This document shows, one piece after another, positions 51,959 to 60,838 of a stretch of DNA of 64,000 nucleotides; the stretch's first letter is position 1, and every line of letters begins with the position of its first letter. Where the stretch lies: contig JAUIJE010000002.1 of assembly GCA_030431455.1 (NCBI GenBank), positions 443,294-507,293 of the forward strand, written 5' to 3'. The position numbers and the translations under genes were made by a program. Source of the stretch: a bacterium (lineage in GTDB: Bacteria > Myxococcota > UBA727 > JAUIJE01). The notes under the pieces were generated by a model. That model was not told where the DNA came from. It ran no database searches and saw nothing but the letters and a program-made list of their open reading frames with translations.

Positions 51959-52828
51959 ATGAACACGCAGGGCCTGATCGCAGGGTGTGGGTTGTGGCTT
52001 CTGGCCACGGGGGCGGCCGCGGCGGCGGGGGACGTGGGCCGGTTCGAGAGCGCGCCCTGGGGGTTTTCCACCGCGAGCTACTACATCGAGGGGGACGACG
52101 GGGTGGTGCTCATCGACGCGCAGTTTTTGCCCTCGGCGGCGGAAAAGGCAGTGGCCGTGGCCGAACAAAAGACCGGCAAGCGGGTCACGCACGCGATTGT
52201 GCTGCACGCCAACCCCGACAAGTTCAACGGCACAAAGGTACTGCAGGACCGCGGCATCCGGGTGTTGACCTCGACCCAGGTCGCGGCCGCGATCCCCGCG
52301 GTGCACACAAAACGCAAACGCTGGTTCGCCAAGCGGTACGCCCCCGACTACCCGGCCGAGACCCCCGCCCCCGCGGTGTTCGGCCCGGACACGCGCACCC
52401 TCGAGGTGCACGGGCTGTCGCTGCGCCTGCACGTGCTCGGCCGGGGCACCAGCGAAGCCCACGTGGTGGTCGAGCACGACGGCCACGTCTTTGTCGGCGA
52501 CCTGGTCGCGGCCGGCAGCCACAGCTGGCTCGAGCTCGGCGACCTCGGCGCGTGGCGGGCGCGGCTCGACGAGATCGAAGCGCTCGGTCCGCGCACCGTT
52601 CATCCCGGGCGGGGCCCGAGCGGTCCGGCGCCAGACCTGTTCGAGGCCCAGCGCGCCTATCTCGACCGGGTCGAACGCGAGGTCAAGGCCGCCCGGGCCG
52701 CGGGTCTCGCCCGGGCCGCGGGCATCGAGCGGGTGCGGGCCGCGCTCGTCGCCGCCTACCCCGCGCACCGGTTCGGCGCGTTTTTGCGGGTGGGGTTGCC
52801 CGCGGTGTGGGACCACACCGGACGGTGA
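51959..52828 (+). CDS. Exported metallo-beta-lactamase-fold protein with altered zinc site
   Basis: 289 residues with a signal peptide (residues 1-24, ATGAAAAAGD). The fold is recognisable: FSTASYYIEGDDGVVLIDAQFLP, GTSEAHVVVEHDGHVFVGDLV and RTVHPGRGP. The first metal motif HxHxDH is replaced by HANPDK (His83, Asn85, Asp87, Lys88), so two ligands are lost. Activity, if any, may need one metal or none. AGGAGG precedes the ATG. Similar to exported MBL-fold enzymes of unknown substrate; an antibiotic-resistance role should not be assumed. Confidence 0.8.
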   Translation: MNTQGLIAGCGLWLLATGAAAAAGDVGRFESAPWGFSTASYYIEGDDGVVLIDAQFLPSAAEKAVAVAEQKTGKRVTHAIVLHANPDKFNGTKVLQDRGIRVLTSTQVAAAIPAVHTKRKRWFAKRYAPDYPAETPAPAVFGPDTRTLEVHGLSLRLHVLGRGTSEAHVVVEHDGHVFVGDLVAAGSHSWLELGDLGAWRARLDEIEALGPRTVHPGRGPSGPAPDLFEAQRAYLDRVEREVKAARAAGLARAAGIERVRAALVAAYPAHRFGAFLRVGLPAVWDHTGR

Positions 52829-52897
52829 CCGCGGCGCGGGGCGTGCGCGCCGGGCCTCTGCTATGGTGCGATCGCCTTCGTTCTAGGTGGTCGGTTG

Positions 52898-53599
52898 ATG
52901 CATGTTCTCGACGGTTCGCTCTGGTCGCGCGCGCGGCCGCAGATTCTGGTTCTGGTCTCGATGATGGTGCTGGTCGCGGGGCGGGCGCGGGCCGAGACCC
53001 CGCGGCAGACCGCGAAGGCGGCCTACGCCGAGGGCGCGGCCGCGTACGAAGCGCACGACTACGCGACGGCCAAAACAAAGTTCGAACAAGCCCACGCCGC
53101 CCTTCCCCTCAAGGCGTTCTGGTTCAACATCGCGCAGTGCGAGTACCAGCTTGGCCACTACGCGGCCGCGGCCACCGCCTACGAACGGTACCTCGAAGAC
53201 AATGCCCATGTACCCGACCGGGCCTTGGTGGAGAGCTACCTCGAGGAGGCCAAAGCCCGGGCCGCGCTGTCCGAGACCGAACAAAAAGCCCTCCAGGCGG
53301 CCCAGACCGCCCAGCAGGCCGAACAGCAACGCCTCGCGGCCGAGCGCGCCCAAAAAGAGGTCGAGGCCGCGTTGCAGGCGGCCGAGCGCACCGCCCAACA
53401 GGAGCGGGTGCAACGCGAACAACTCGAGGAGGAGAGCCAATCGCTGTTCAAGCAGTGGTGGTTCTGGAGCGCCATCGCCGGCGGCGCCGCGGTGGTGGCG
53501 GCGGGGGCGGCGGCCACCGCGATGGGGGCGTTCGCGGCGTACGACTTCAACGCCAGCCAAGGGACATTGGGCAGCGAGCAGCTCGGGGGGACCAACTGA
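52898..53599 (+). CDS. Exported TPR/coiled-coil membrane protein
   Basis: 233 residues. A signal peptide (ILVLVSMMVLVAGRARA) precedes TPR units at about residues 44-110 (AAYEAHDYATAKTKFEQAHAALP), then a Gln/Glu/Ala coiled coil (residues 120-185) and a C-terminal membrane helix (WWFWSAIAGGAAVVAAGAA). ATG at 52898 is preferred to a TTG three bases earlier. The stop overlaps the next gene (TGATG). Common myxobacterial arrangement of a TPR protein with a Cys-rich lipoprotein. Confidence 0.82.
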   Translation: MHVLDGSLWSRARPQILVLVSMMVLVAGRARAETPRQTAKAAYAEGAAAYEAHDYATAKTKFEQAHAALPLKAFWFNIAQCEYQLGHYAAAATAYERYLEDNAHVPDRALVESYLEEAKARAALSETEQKALQAAQTAQQAEQQRLAAERAQKEVEAALQAAERTAQQERVQREQLEEESQSLFKQWWFWSAIAGGAAVVAAGAAATAMGAFAAYDFNASQGTLGSEQLGGTN

Positions 53600-56142
53600 T
53601 GGTCACCCGGCTGGCGGCGGGTCTTCTGGGCCTGGTGTGGTTTTGCGGCTGTGGCTTATTCGACCCCCTCGGCAACACCACCCGGTTGATGGTGGTGGTC
53701 GACCCGGGCGACACCGGGGCGGAGCAGATTCAGGTCCGGGTGCTCGGTGACGGCGGCCTGCTCGACGAGAGCGCCCGGGTGCCCGAACAACCCGCGGGGG
53801 CGTTGGCCCCCGAGACCTCCTATACATTGGCCATGCCCGACGATTGGGCAGATCTCGAACTGACCTTCGCGGTGGACGGGTGGCGGGGCGACGACATCGT
53901 GGCCACGGCCCGGCGCGACGACATCACCCTGTCCGCGGGGCGTCTGGTGCGGGAGGCGTTCGCCCTCGGGGCCCCCTGCGGCGATGGCCAGCTCACCGGG
54001 GACGAAGCCTGCGACGACGGCAACACCGACGCGGGAGACGGCTGCGACGCGGGCTGCGCCATCGAGGAGGGCGCGGTGTGCACGACCCCGGGCACGCCCT
54101 GCACCTTCAGCTGTGGCGATGGGTCGTTGCAGGCAGGGGAGGGCTGCGACGACGGCAACGGCGTGGACGCGGACGGGTGCACGGGCTGTGTGCTCGACGA
54201 GGGGTATGTGTGCCCGGTGCCGGGGGCGGCGTGTGAGATCGCGTGCGGCAACGGGGCGGTGGACGGAGACGAAGCGTGCGACGACGGCAACGGGGTTGAC
54301 GCGGACGGGTGCACGGGCTGCGTGCTCGACGAGGGGTATGTGTGCCCGGTGCCGGGGGCGGCGTGTGAGATCGCCTGCGGCAACGGGGCGGTGGACGGGG
54401 ACGAAGCGTGCGACGACGGCAACGGGGTCGACGCAGACGGATGCACGGGCTGTGTGCTCGACGAGGGGTATGTGTGCCCGGTGCCGGGGGCGGCGTGTGA
54501 GGTCGCCTGCGGCAACGGGGCGGTGGACGCAGACGAAGAGTGCGACGACGGCAACATCGCGGACGCGGACGGCTGCAGCGGGGCGTGCGCGATTGAGCCG
54601 GGGTTCACCTGCATCAATGTGCCTGCACCGTCGACGTGTTTTCGGTGCGGTGATGGCTTGCTCGCCGCGGGGCACGAGGCGTGCGACGACGGCAACCTCG
54701 ACAACGATGACGGGTGCAGCGCGGCGTGTGAAATCGAGGACCGGGGGGTGTGCAGGGAAGACACCGAACCCTCGGTGTGCGGCCGGTGCGGCAACGGGGT
54801 CATCGAAGACGCGGTGGACGAAGAATGCGACGACATCGCCGACACCGGGGACTGCGCGATGTGTCGGCTCGCGGTGTGCGGCGATGGGTATGTGAACGCC
54901 TTCGGAAACAATGGAGGGGCACGCGAAACGTGTGACGACGGGCCCGACAACGCGTATTTGGCCACCTGCAGCGACACCTGTGTGGCCGCCACGTGTGGCG
55001 ATGGTCTGGTCCAAGCGGGCGAGGTCTGTGACAGCGCGGGGGCCGAGGGCTGCGGCACCGGATGCTTGGCGGTCAGCCCCGAATACCGCTGTGCGGGCAT
55101 GCCCAGCATCTGCCGCTCGTCGGCCCAGTCCGTCGACGGGTCGGCCTGCGCGGGGGTCCCCGCCGACGTCGGGGGCGTGAACACCTGTCTCAACGATGTG
55201 ATCGCCAACGCCCCGAGCGGGTTTTTTCTCACCGCGGTGTGGCTCGGTCCCGGGGTGTACCACGGGGACGTCGACGTCGACAGGGGCGCGTTGCAGCTGG
55301 TGGGTGAGGTGGACGTCGACGGCACGCCGCTGGCCACCTTGGAAGGCGCCGTCGGCAACGGCACCCCGACGCTGCGGCTGTCGCCCAAGGTGCTCGCCCC
55401 CGTGGGCCTGTACCACGTGAAGGTCACGGGGGCCGGTCCGGGAGAAGCGTTGGTGCACATCGAGAGCAACGTCAGCACGGGGTACATCTCCCCCGCGGAC
55501 ATCGGCCCCAGCGACGGGGTCGGGGTGCGCGTGACCGGGGGCGTCCAGGCGGTGATCCAGCGCAGCACCATTCACGACAACGCCGAGGGCGGGGTTGAGA
55601 TCCTGAGCGACAACGGGTCGCAGCACCAGGTGTTCGTCAATGTGATCCGGGGCAACGGTTCGCCCACGTCGGCGGTGGGCGGGGTGGTGATCGACGGCGG
55701 GGCCAATGTCAATTACAACAGCATCTTCGACAACCAATCCGCGGCGACCCGAACCTTGAACGCGGCCACCGTCGACCTCGGCAGCGGGGTCTACTGCGGG
55801 GCCGGCACCAACTTGGTGGGCAACATCGTATGGGACAACACCGGGGCCACCGCGGTCGAGGTGGACTGTCCCAACATCGCGTTCAGCGTGGTCGAGGGAT
55901 ACGGCGACCTGGTCGTGGCCCGGGGCAGCGAGTACGGCGAAGCCAACGTGGACGTGGACCCGCTCATCGACGCCGATGGCCGACCCGGACCCGGCTCGAT
56001 TTGTCTCGATTACGTGAACGGGTTCGCCACCGCCTTTCACAACCCGAAGTTCTCCGTGCGCAATCTGCCCAAGCCTCACCTGGGCTCGGGCCAGAACGAC
56101 TGCGGGGCCTACGAGTCCGGTTTTTATACCCCCGCCCCGTGA
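53599..56142 (+). CDS. Cys-rich-repeat/right-handed-beta-helix surface protein
   Basis: 847 residues. Signal MVTRLAAGLLGLVWFCGC may be a lipoprotein signal (ambiguous lipobox). After about 130 residues come eight or so Myxococcus cysteine-rich repeats (CGNGAVDGDEACDDGN with CTGCVLDEGYVCPVPG). Three of these are almost identical 132-bp units at 54145-54540. Residues 530-847 are a right-handed parallel beta-helix (IQRSTIHDNAEGGVEIL, NYNSIFDNQ). Surface protein, perhaps an adhesin or polysaccharide-binding protein. Translationally coupled to the TPR gene. Confidence 0.85.
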   Translation: MVTRLAAGLLGLVWFCGCGLFDPLGNTTRLMVVVDPGDTGAEQIQVRVLGDGGLLDESARVPEQPAGALAPETSYTLAMPDDWADLELTFAVDGWRGDDIVATARRDDITLSAGRLVREAFALGAPCGDGQLTGDEACDDGNTDAGDGCDAGCAIEEGAVCTTPGTPCTFSCGDGSLQAGEGCDDGNGVDADGCTGCVLDEGYVCPVPGAACEIACGNGAVDGDEACDDGNGVDADGCTGCVLDEGYVCPVPGAACEIACGNGAVDGDEACDDGNGVDADGCTGCVLDEGYVCPVPGAACEVACGNGAVDADEECDDGNIADADGCSGACAIEPGFTCINVPAPSTCFRCGDGLLAAGHEACDDGNLDNDDGCSAACEIEDRGVCREDTEPSVCGRCGNGVIEDAVDEECDDIADTGDCAMCRLAVCGDGYVNAFGNNGGARETCDDGPDNAYLATCSDTCVAATCGDGLVQAGEVCDSAGAEGCGTGCLAVSPEYRCAGMPSICRSSAQSVDGSACAGVPADVGGVNTCLNDVIANAPSGFFLTAVWLGPGVYHGDVDVDRGALQLVGEVDVDGTPLATLEGAVGNGTPTLRLSPKVLAPVGLYHVKVTGAGPGEALVHIESNVSTGYISPADIGPSDGVGVRVTGGVQAVIQRSTIHDNAEGGVEILSDNGSQHQVFVNVIRGNGSPTSAVGGVVIDGGANVNYNSIFDNQSAATRTLNAATVDLGSGVYCGAGTNLVGNIVWDNTGATAVEVDCPNIAFSVVEGYGDLVVARGSEYGEANVDVDPLIDADGRPGPGSICLDYVNGFATAFHNPKFSVRNLPKPHLGSGQNDCGAYESGFYTPAP
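54145..54540 (+). repeat. Three nearly identical 132-bp units in the Cys-rich gene
   Basis: Units begin at 54145, 54277 and 54409. Each codes 44 residues from CDDGNGVDADGCTGC to AVDGDEA. Differences are few and mostly synonymous (for example GTT to GTC), indicating recent duplication or gene conversion. Confidence 0.9.
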
Positions 56143-56189
56143 GCCTGCGGCCCCGCGCGCCGGGGGGGCGAATCTGATAGCGTGATCCG

Positions 56190-58004
56190 ATGCGACGCGG
56201 GTTGTTGCTCTTGATGACGTTGGTCGTCGGCGGTGGGGTGTGTCCCCTTCCCGACGACGCCCAGTACGGTGCCCCGTGTACCAATGATGCTGCGTGCGGG
56301 GACGACCTCGTGTGCCGCGAAGACCGTTGCGTCCCCAGCGACCCTGGCGACGGCGACGGGGATGGGGATGGCGACGGCGACTGCACCAACGACGCGTCCT
56401 GCAGCGACGGGGATTTCTGCAATGGGGTCGAGCGCTGTGTGGCGGGATCGTGCACGAGCGGTGACGACCCCTGTCCATTGGCGGAGTGCGACGACGCGGT
56501 GGACGCCTGCGTCGAGTGCCTGGCCGACAGCGACTGCGTCGACGAAGACTTCTGCAACGGGGTCGAGGCGTGCAACGCCGGGGCATGTGAGTCGAGCGGC
56601 AACCCCTGCGGCGACGAGAACTGCAACGAAGGCACCGACAGCTGCATTCCGTGCACCGACGACCTGGATTGCCGCGACGGCAAAGTGTGCAACGGCAGCG
56701 AGACTTGTGAAAACGGGGTCTGCGTCCCGGGCACCGGGCCGTGCGAGGCGTTGGGCACGCCCTATTGTGACGAGGACCTCGGTTGCCTCGAGTGTTTGGG
56801 GCAAGCGGACTGCGACAACGGCGATTTCTGCGACGGGGTCGAGCAATGTGACGTCGACGGTGCGTGCACGCAGCCGGACCCGCCGTGCACCGCCCCGCTG
56901 GACGCGTGCGACGAAGCCGCCGACGCGTGCCTGCAGTGCCTCACCGACGCCGACTGCGACAACGGCGATTTCTGTGACGGGGTCGAGGTCTGCAACGGCG
57001 GTCTGTGCGAAGACGGCGAGAGCCCCTGCGTCGACCCGACCCCGGAGTGCATCGAGGCCACCGACACCTGCGTCGAGTGCGACGACAACCTCGACTGCGC
57101 CAACGGTGATTTCTGTGATGGTGAAGAGGCGTGCAACGGGGGCGTGTGCGAAGACCGGCCCGACCCCTGCGCCTCGGGGGACGTCTGCGATGAGGTGGGC
57201 AACGCTTGTGTCGCGTGCTTGGTGGACGGCGATTGTGACAACGGGGACTTCTGCGACGGGGCCGAGACCTGCGTGAACAACAGCTGCCAGATGGGGACCG
57301 ACCCCTGCCTGGGCAACGGGTGCATCGAGTCCATCGATGCCTGTGGCGAGTGCGCCGACGACGGCGACTGCAACGACGGGGCTTTCTGCAATGGCGTGGA
57401 GGTCTGCCAGGAGCAGCCGGGGCCGATGGGGCGCACGTGTGTCACCCAGGACCACCCCAACTGCCCAGATTTCTGCAACGAGGACCTCGATGCGTGCGTG
57501 GAGTGCCTCGCCGATGGCGACTGCCAAAATGGACAGTTCTGCGACGGCATCGAGGTCTGCAGTGGCATGGGCAACTGCCAAGACGGCTTCGACCCGTGCC
57601 CCCCCAACGCCCCGGCGTGCGACGAGGGGGACGATGCTTGCTACGAGTGCATCGACAACGGGGATTGCGGGGGGGCCACGCCCTACTGCCTCAACAACTT
57701 CTGCGTGGAGTGCACCCAGGCGAGCCAATGCAGCAACGGGCAGTTCTGCGACGGCGCCGAGGCCTGCGTGAGCAACGTGTGCACCGGCGGGCAGATGCCC
57801 TGCGCGGGCCTCACCCCGGTGTGCCTCGAGAACAACGACACGTGTGTCGAGTGCGGGGTTGACGCGGACTGTTTCCTCGGCACCTGCCAGAACAACGTGT
57901 GCATCGAGTGCATGACCGACTTCGACTGCTTTGGTGAGCCGGGTTGTTTCGACTGCATCAACAACCAGTGCGAGCCGAACTTCGATCCGCGGACCTGTTT
58001 CTAG
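56190..58004 (+). CDS. Cys-rich lipoprotein with repeated DxDC-FCDG units
   Basis: 604 residues. Signal MRRGLLLLMTLVVGGGVC with lipobox GGVC (Cys18), a short GD linker of 6 pairs (56346-56381), then about ten repeats of DCDNGDFCDGVEVCNGGLC with a C-x2-C spacer, rich in disulphides. This is the Myxococcota EGF-like cysteine-rich pattern. It is followed directly by repeat copy A at its stop codon. Surface protein, possibly adhesive; no enzymatic domain. Confidence 0.85.
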   Translation: MRRGLLLLMTLVVGGGVCPLPDDAQYGAPCTNDAACGDDLVCREDRCVPSDPGDGDGDGDGDGDCTNDASCSDGDFCNGVERCVAGSCTSGDDPCPLAECDDAVDACVECLADSDCVDEDFCNGVEACNAGACESSGNPCGDENCNEGTDSCIPCTDDLDCRDGKVCNGSETCENGVCVPGTGPCEALGTPYCDEDLGCLECLGQADCDNGDFCDGVEQCDVDGACTQPDPPCTAPLDACDEAADACLQCLTDADCDNGDFCDGVEVCNGGLCEDGESPCVDPTPECIEATDTCVECDDNLDCANGDFCDGEEACNGGVCEDRPDPCASGDVCDEVGNACVACLVDGDCDNGDFCDGAETCVNNSCQMGTDPCLGNGCIESIDACGECADDGDCNDGAFCNGVEVCQEQPGPMGRTCVTQDHPNCPDFCNEDLDACVECLADGDCQNGQFCDGIEVCSGMGNCQDGFDPCPPNAPACDEGDDACYECIDNGDCGGATPYCLNNFCVECTQASQCSNGQFCDGAEACVSNVCTGGQMPCAGLTPVCLENNDTCVECGVDADCFLGTCQNNVCIECMTDFDCFGEPGCFDCINNQCEPNFDPRTCF

Positions 58005-58084
58005 AGCGCATCTCAAGATCAAAGATGCGTGCGCTCGCCAAGGCCACGACGAGCGCCCGATGGGGCGTCTCGTCGCTGGACACT
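58004..58084 (+). repeat. Dispersed 3'-end repeat, copy A
   Basis: Plus-strand copy starting with the last base of the Cys-rich gene's stop codon (TAG). Stem 1 arms are GAGCGCA (58004-58010) and TGCGCTC (58030-58036). The second hairpin has outer arms GACGAG (58048-58053) and CTCGTC (58069-58074) and inner arms CGCCC (58054-58058) and GGGCG (58063-58067), with one bulged T. Confidence 0.8.
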
Positions 58085-58141
58085 GTTTTTCACTTTCGAG
58101 CGGGCGTTCGTCCCCCGCCCCGCCCGGGGGCGCTCGTGGGG

Positions 58142-58819
58142 TCAGCCGAGGTCGAGGCGGCGCACTTGGTCGGCGACCAAACGGGCCCAGGCCGCGTACA
58201 CCGCCGGGCCGGGGTGAAAGCCGTCGCGGGCCATGTCCGCCTCCGACAGGGTCAGGACCGCGCGGAGATCGACGAACCCCACGTCGGGGTCTTGGGCCGC
58301 GAGCCCGGCCAAGGCCTCGTGCAGGCGGTCGGCGTAGGCGCCGATCACCGCCCGCAGGGGCCACGGCAGCGCGGGAAAGCGCCCCACCGGGGGCAAGCCA
58401 CCGAGCAGCACGTGACGGACCGCGAACCGGTCGCGCAAAACTGTGAGCAGCTGCCGTTGGTCGGCCAGAAACCGAGACGTGGAGCGCAGCGCGGTGGCGT
58501 CGTTGACCCCGAGGCTGGTCACGGCCAGATCAAAGACCGCGGGCGCGGCGGTGCGCAGCGCGGCCACGCAGTCGGCGGAGGTGTGACCGGTGGTGGCTTC
58601 GAGCCGGTATGTCACTGTACGGTCGGGGGCGAGCAGAGACACGAGCTGGCCGCACAGGGCGTCGGCTTGGGTCTCGGCCCCGACCCCGGCCGCGGCGCTG
58701 TCGCCCACGATGAGCAGGCGCAGGACCGGACCGGTGCCGACGGTGCCGGCCCGGGGACCGGCGGCCTCGGGCAACCGGGGCACGGTCTTTCGCACCCGGC
58801 GGCCTTGGGCGAGCAGCAC
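58142..58819 (-). CDS. SGNH/GDSL-type hydrolase
   Basis: 225 residues from a GTG at 58819. Block I VGDSAAAGVGAETQ (Ser, about residue 41), block III GVNDAT, block V DGFHPGPAVYAAW (Asp-His dyad). The longest reading lacks the hydrophobic start expected for export. A CTG at 58870, overlapping the MAPEG stop as CTGA, would add an LGLATAALAPVLL membrane segment; non-standard start is possible but unproven. Convergent to the Cys-rich gene with repeat A between them. Confidence 0.85.
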   Translation of the reverse strand: MLLAQGRRVRKTVPRLPEAAGPRAGTVGTGPVLRLLIVGDSAAAGVGAETQADALCGQLVSLLAPDRTVTYRLEATTGHTSADCVAALRTAAPAVFDLAVTSLGVNDATALRSTSRFLADQRQLLTVLRDRFAVRHVLLGGLPPVGRFPALPWPLRAVIGAYADRLHEALAGLAAQDPDVGFVDLRAVLTLSEADMARDGFHPGPAVYAAWARLVADQVRRLDLG

Positions 58820-58866
58820 CGGGGCGAGCGCGGCGGTGGCCAGTCCCAGGCGGACCTGGCCCCGGC

Positions 58867-59304
58867 TCAGAACTCGACCCCGGCGAGGCGGGCCCCGAGC
58901 ACGGCCATGAAATAGGCGAGCACCCCGTAGCCGGTGAAGGTGGCGAGGAGGATGCGGCTGGCCACGCCCCGGCCGAGGCGGGGCCCCATCAAAAATGGAT
59001 AGGCAATGCGGGTGGCGACATAGATGGCGCCCCCGACGGTGGCCCAGGTGGGCCCGACGAACACCGCGGTGAGCCAGAGCAGGGCCAAAAAGGGCGGCAT
59101 GTGTTCGAGGGTGTTGCCGATCTTCCGGTCCGCGGCCAGCTGTTCACGATCGGTGTTGAAGTAGCGGTCGTATTTTTCGCCGCGGTCTTGGTATTGCCGC
59201 ACGAGGCGGTTCTTCACGAACAGCAGGTTGATCATCGCGGCGTAGTACACGCCCATGTAGACCAACGTGACGAGGAGCGGGCCGGCATAGTGAGCAGCGT
59301 TCAT
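58867..59304 (-). CDS. MAPEG-family membrane protein
   Basis: 145 residues with four membrane helices. The MAPEG signature is visible: RQYQDRGEKYDRYFNTDRE, then RKIGNTLEHMPPFLALLWL and AIYVATRIAYPFLMG. Family members are glutathione-dependent transferases or related integral membrane enzymes of lipid or xenobiotic metabolism. The next gene downstream on the minus strand encodes the SGNH hydrolase, which suggests a lipid-related pair. Confidence 0.88.
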   Translation of the reverse strand: MNAAHYAGPLLVTLVYMGVYYAAMINLLFVKNRLVRQYQDRGEKYDRYFNTDREQLAADRKIGNTLEHMPPFLALLWLTAVFVGPTWATVGGAIYVATRIAYPFLMGPRLGRGVASRILLATFTGYGVLAYFMAVLGARLAGVEF

Positions 59305-59434
59305 GCGCGCGGTCTAGACCCGGTCGAAGCATCCTGCAAATGCCGGCGCCCCCCCGCCGACGCGGCCCATGGTCTGGTCGCGCGGCGCTGGGGCGAACGC
59401 CCCGGGGGCGATCTGGAGATCCGCGGGAGGCTCG

Positions 59435-60769
59435 TCAGTAGGTGAAGATGCAACGGGTGATGGGGGCGCCCACGTCGGCCTGCACGTACAAGTAATAGTC
59501 CTCGCCCTCGACGAGGGGCAGACCGGTGACGCGCTGGGACGCGCGGGCGGGGCCCTCGGGGTAGGTCAGGCCGCTGGCCATGGGGTCCTGTTCCCAGTTG
59601 ACCTCGAGCAGCCACAATGTGTCTGCAGGGAGGTCGAGGTTGGGCGGGGACAGCGGGTTGTCGGACCCGGGGGTGAGCAGGTACACGTAGCGGGCCTCGC
59701 CCCCGAGCCAGGTGACGGTGCCGTCCCGGTCGATGCCTTCGCCGTTTTCGCAGCGCGCGGGGGTGAAGATCTGTTGCTGGTAAAAGATGGCGGGGATGGG
59801 GTCGTAGTCGACGAAGTCGGCTTCGGTGTAGCCGCGGCGGACGAGCTCTTGCTCGAAGAACGCCTTCATCCGCGCTTGGTCGGTGCTGGGGATGCCCGAG
59901 ATGTCGCGGCCGAAGCCGTTGTTCTGTTCGGCGGGGTAGGCCCCGAGGAGCGAGGAGTCGATCCAACCGGCGCCGATGGCGAGCCCGCTGGGGTAAAAGC
60001 CGTCCGTCCAGATCGGCAGGTCGGAGTCGATCACCCAGTTGCTGCCCCCGTCGGGGCTTTCCGCGTGGCTGTGACAACACACGCACCCGCAGGCCTCGAC
60101 CTGTTCGGTCACCCACGCGAGCTCGGCTTGGTAGGCAGGATCATTGTGCAGGGGGCTGTCCGCGGGGGTCTCGAAGCCGGACTCGTCCACCGGGTAGTAG
60201 CCGCGCTGGCTGCGCACGTCCGCACAGTTGCCGTAGTCGGAGAACCGCTCGCCCTCGGTGGCACACCCCCCGATTTGGTTCCAGGCGCACACTTCTTGTC
60301 CAGCGGCATTGTCCTGGCACATCGGCTCGGGGTTGACGTAAATCAGGTCTTGCTGGAGGTCGCGGTCGGGGGTGCCATCGCACGCGCCCACGGCCAAAAA
60401 CTGGCCCCCGCCGAACACCTCGCAGCCGATCTCGGCGCTGTCGCAGCTCAGATCGCCCCCGGCGGGAAATAACACTTGGTACACGCTCTCGGTGCCGGCA
60501 TCGAACACGCACGCGCCCGCGTTCTCGTCGTAGGTGCAGCCCCCCTCCGCGAACGCGCTGTCGGTTTGGGCTTGGCAGTCTTGCTCGGCGTCGCCCACCG
60601 TCCAGCTCTCGCCGAGGTATTCGCGGCACTCCTCCGCCTCGGAGAACGGATTCATGTACACGCAGTGCGCCACCGCGGTCAGGCCGTCGACGTTGGGGTC
60701 CGGCTTTTCGCCACACGCCCCGAGCGCGGCCAACGTTCCCCCCAGCATCACCACCGACCACCGTGTCAC
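59435..60769 (-). CDS. Cys-rich predicted lipoprotein, possible haem motif
   Basis: 444 residues from a GTG at 60769 with AGGAGG five bases ahead. Signal with lipobox LGAC (Cys19). About 16 Cys, including GCVCCHSHAE (a CxxCH-like element) and ACDG, CAWNQIGGC, YDENAGACV. C-terminal half is beta-rich (VTWLGGEARYVYLLTPG). It may bind haem or metal, but only one CxxCH is seen. Divergent from an epimerase gene with two inverted repeats between. Confidence 0.75.
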   Translation of the reverse strand: MTRWSVVMLGGTLAALGACGEKPDPNVDGLTAVAHCVYMNPFSEAEECREYLGESWTVGDAEQDCQAQTDSAFAEGGCTYDENAGACVFDAGTESVYQVLFPAGGDLSCDSAEIGCEVFGGGQFLAVGACDGTPDRDLQQDLIYVNPEPMCQDNAAGQEVCAWNQIGGCATEGERFSDYGNCADVRSQRGYYPVDESGFETPADSPLHNDPAYQAELAWVTEQVEACGCVCCHSHAESPDGGSNWVIDSDLPIWTDGFYPSGLAIGAGWIDSSLLGAYPAEQNNGFGRDISGIPSTDQARMKAFFEQELVRRGYTEADFVDYDPIPAIFYQQQIFTPARCENGEGIDRDGTVTWLGGEARYVYLLTPGSDNPLSPPNLDLPADTLWLLEVNWEQDPMASGLTYPEGPARASQRVTGLPLVEGEDYYLYVQADVGAPITRCIFTY

Positions 60770-60802
60770 GCCATCCTCCTGGTCTGCGCGGACGCCCCGC
60801 AC

Positions 60803-60819
60803 GCGGCATGAGATGCCGC
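60803..60819. promoter_or_regulatory. Inverted repeat in a divergent promoter
   Basis: GCGGCAT-GAG-ATGCCGC, a perfect 7-bp repeat with a 3-base spacer, 34 bases from the lipoprotein start (60769) and 90 from the epimerase start. Candidate regulator site. Confidence 0.4.
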
Positions 60820-60838
60820 CCGGGTGGGGCGGGTGACA

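Noticed and set aside
51959-52828. Annotating the MBL-fold gene as a beta-lactamase
   Set aside because: The HxHxDH motif is lost, and the family includes many non-lactamase enzymes.
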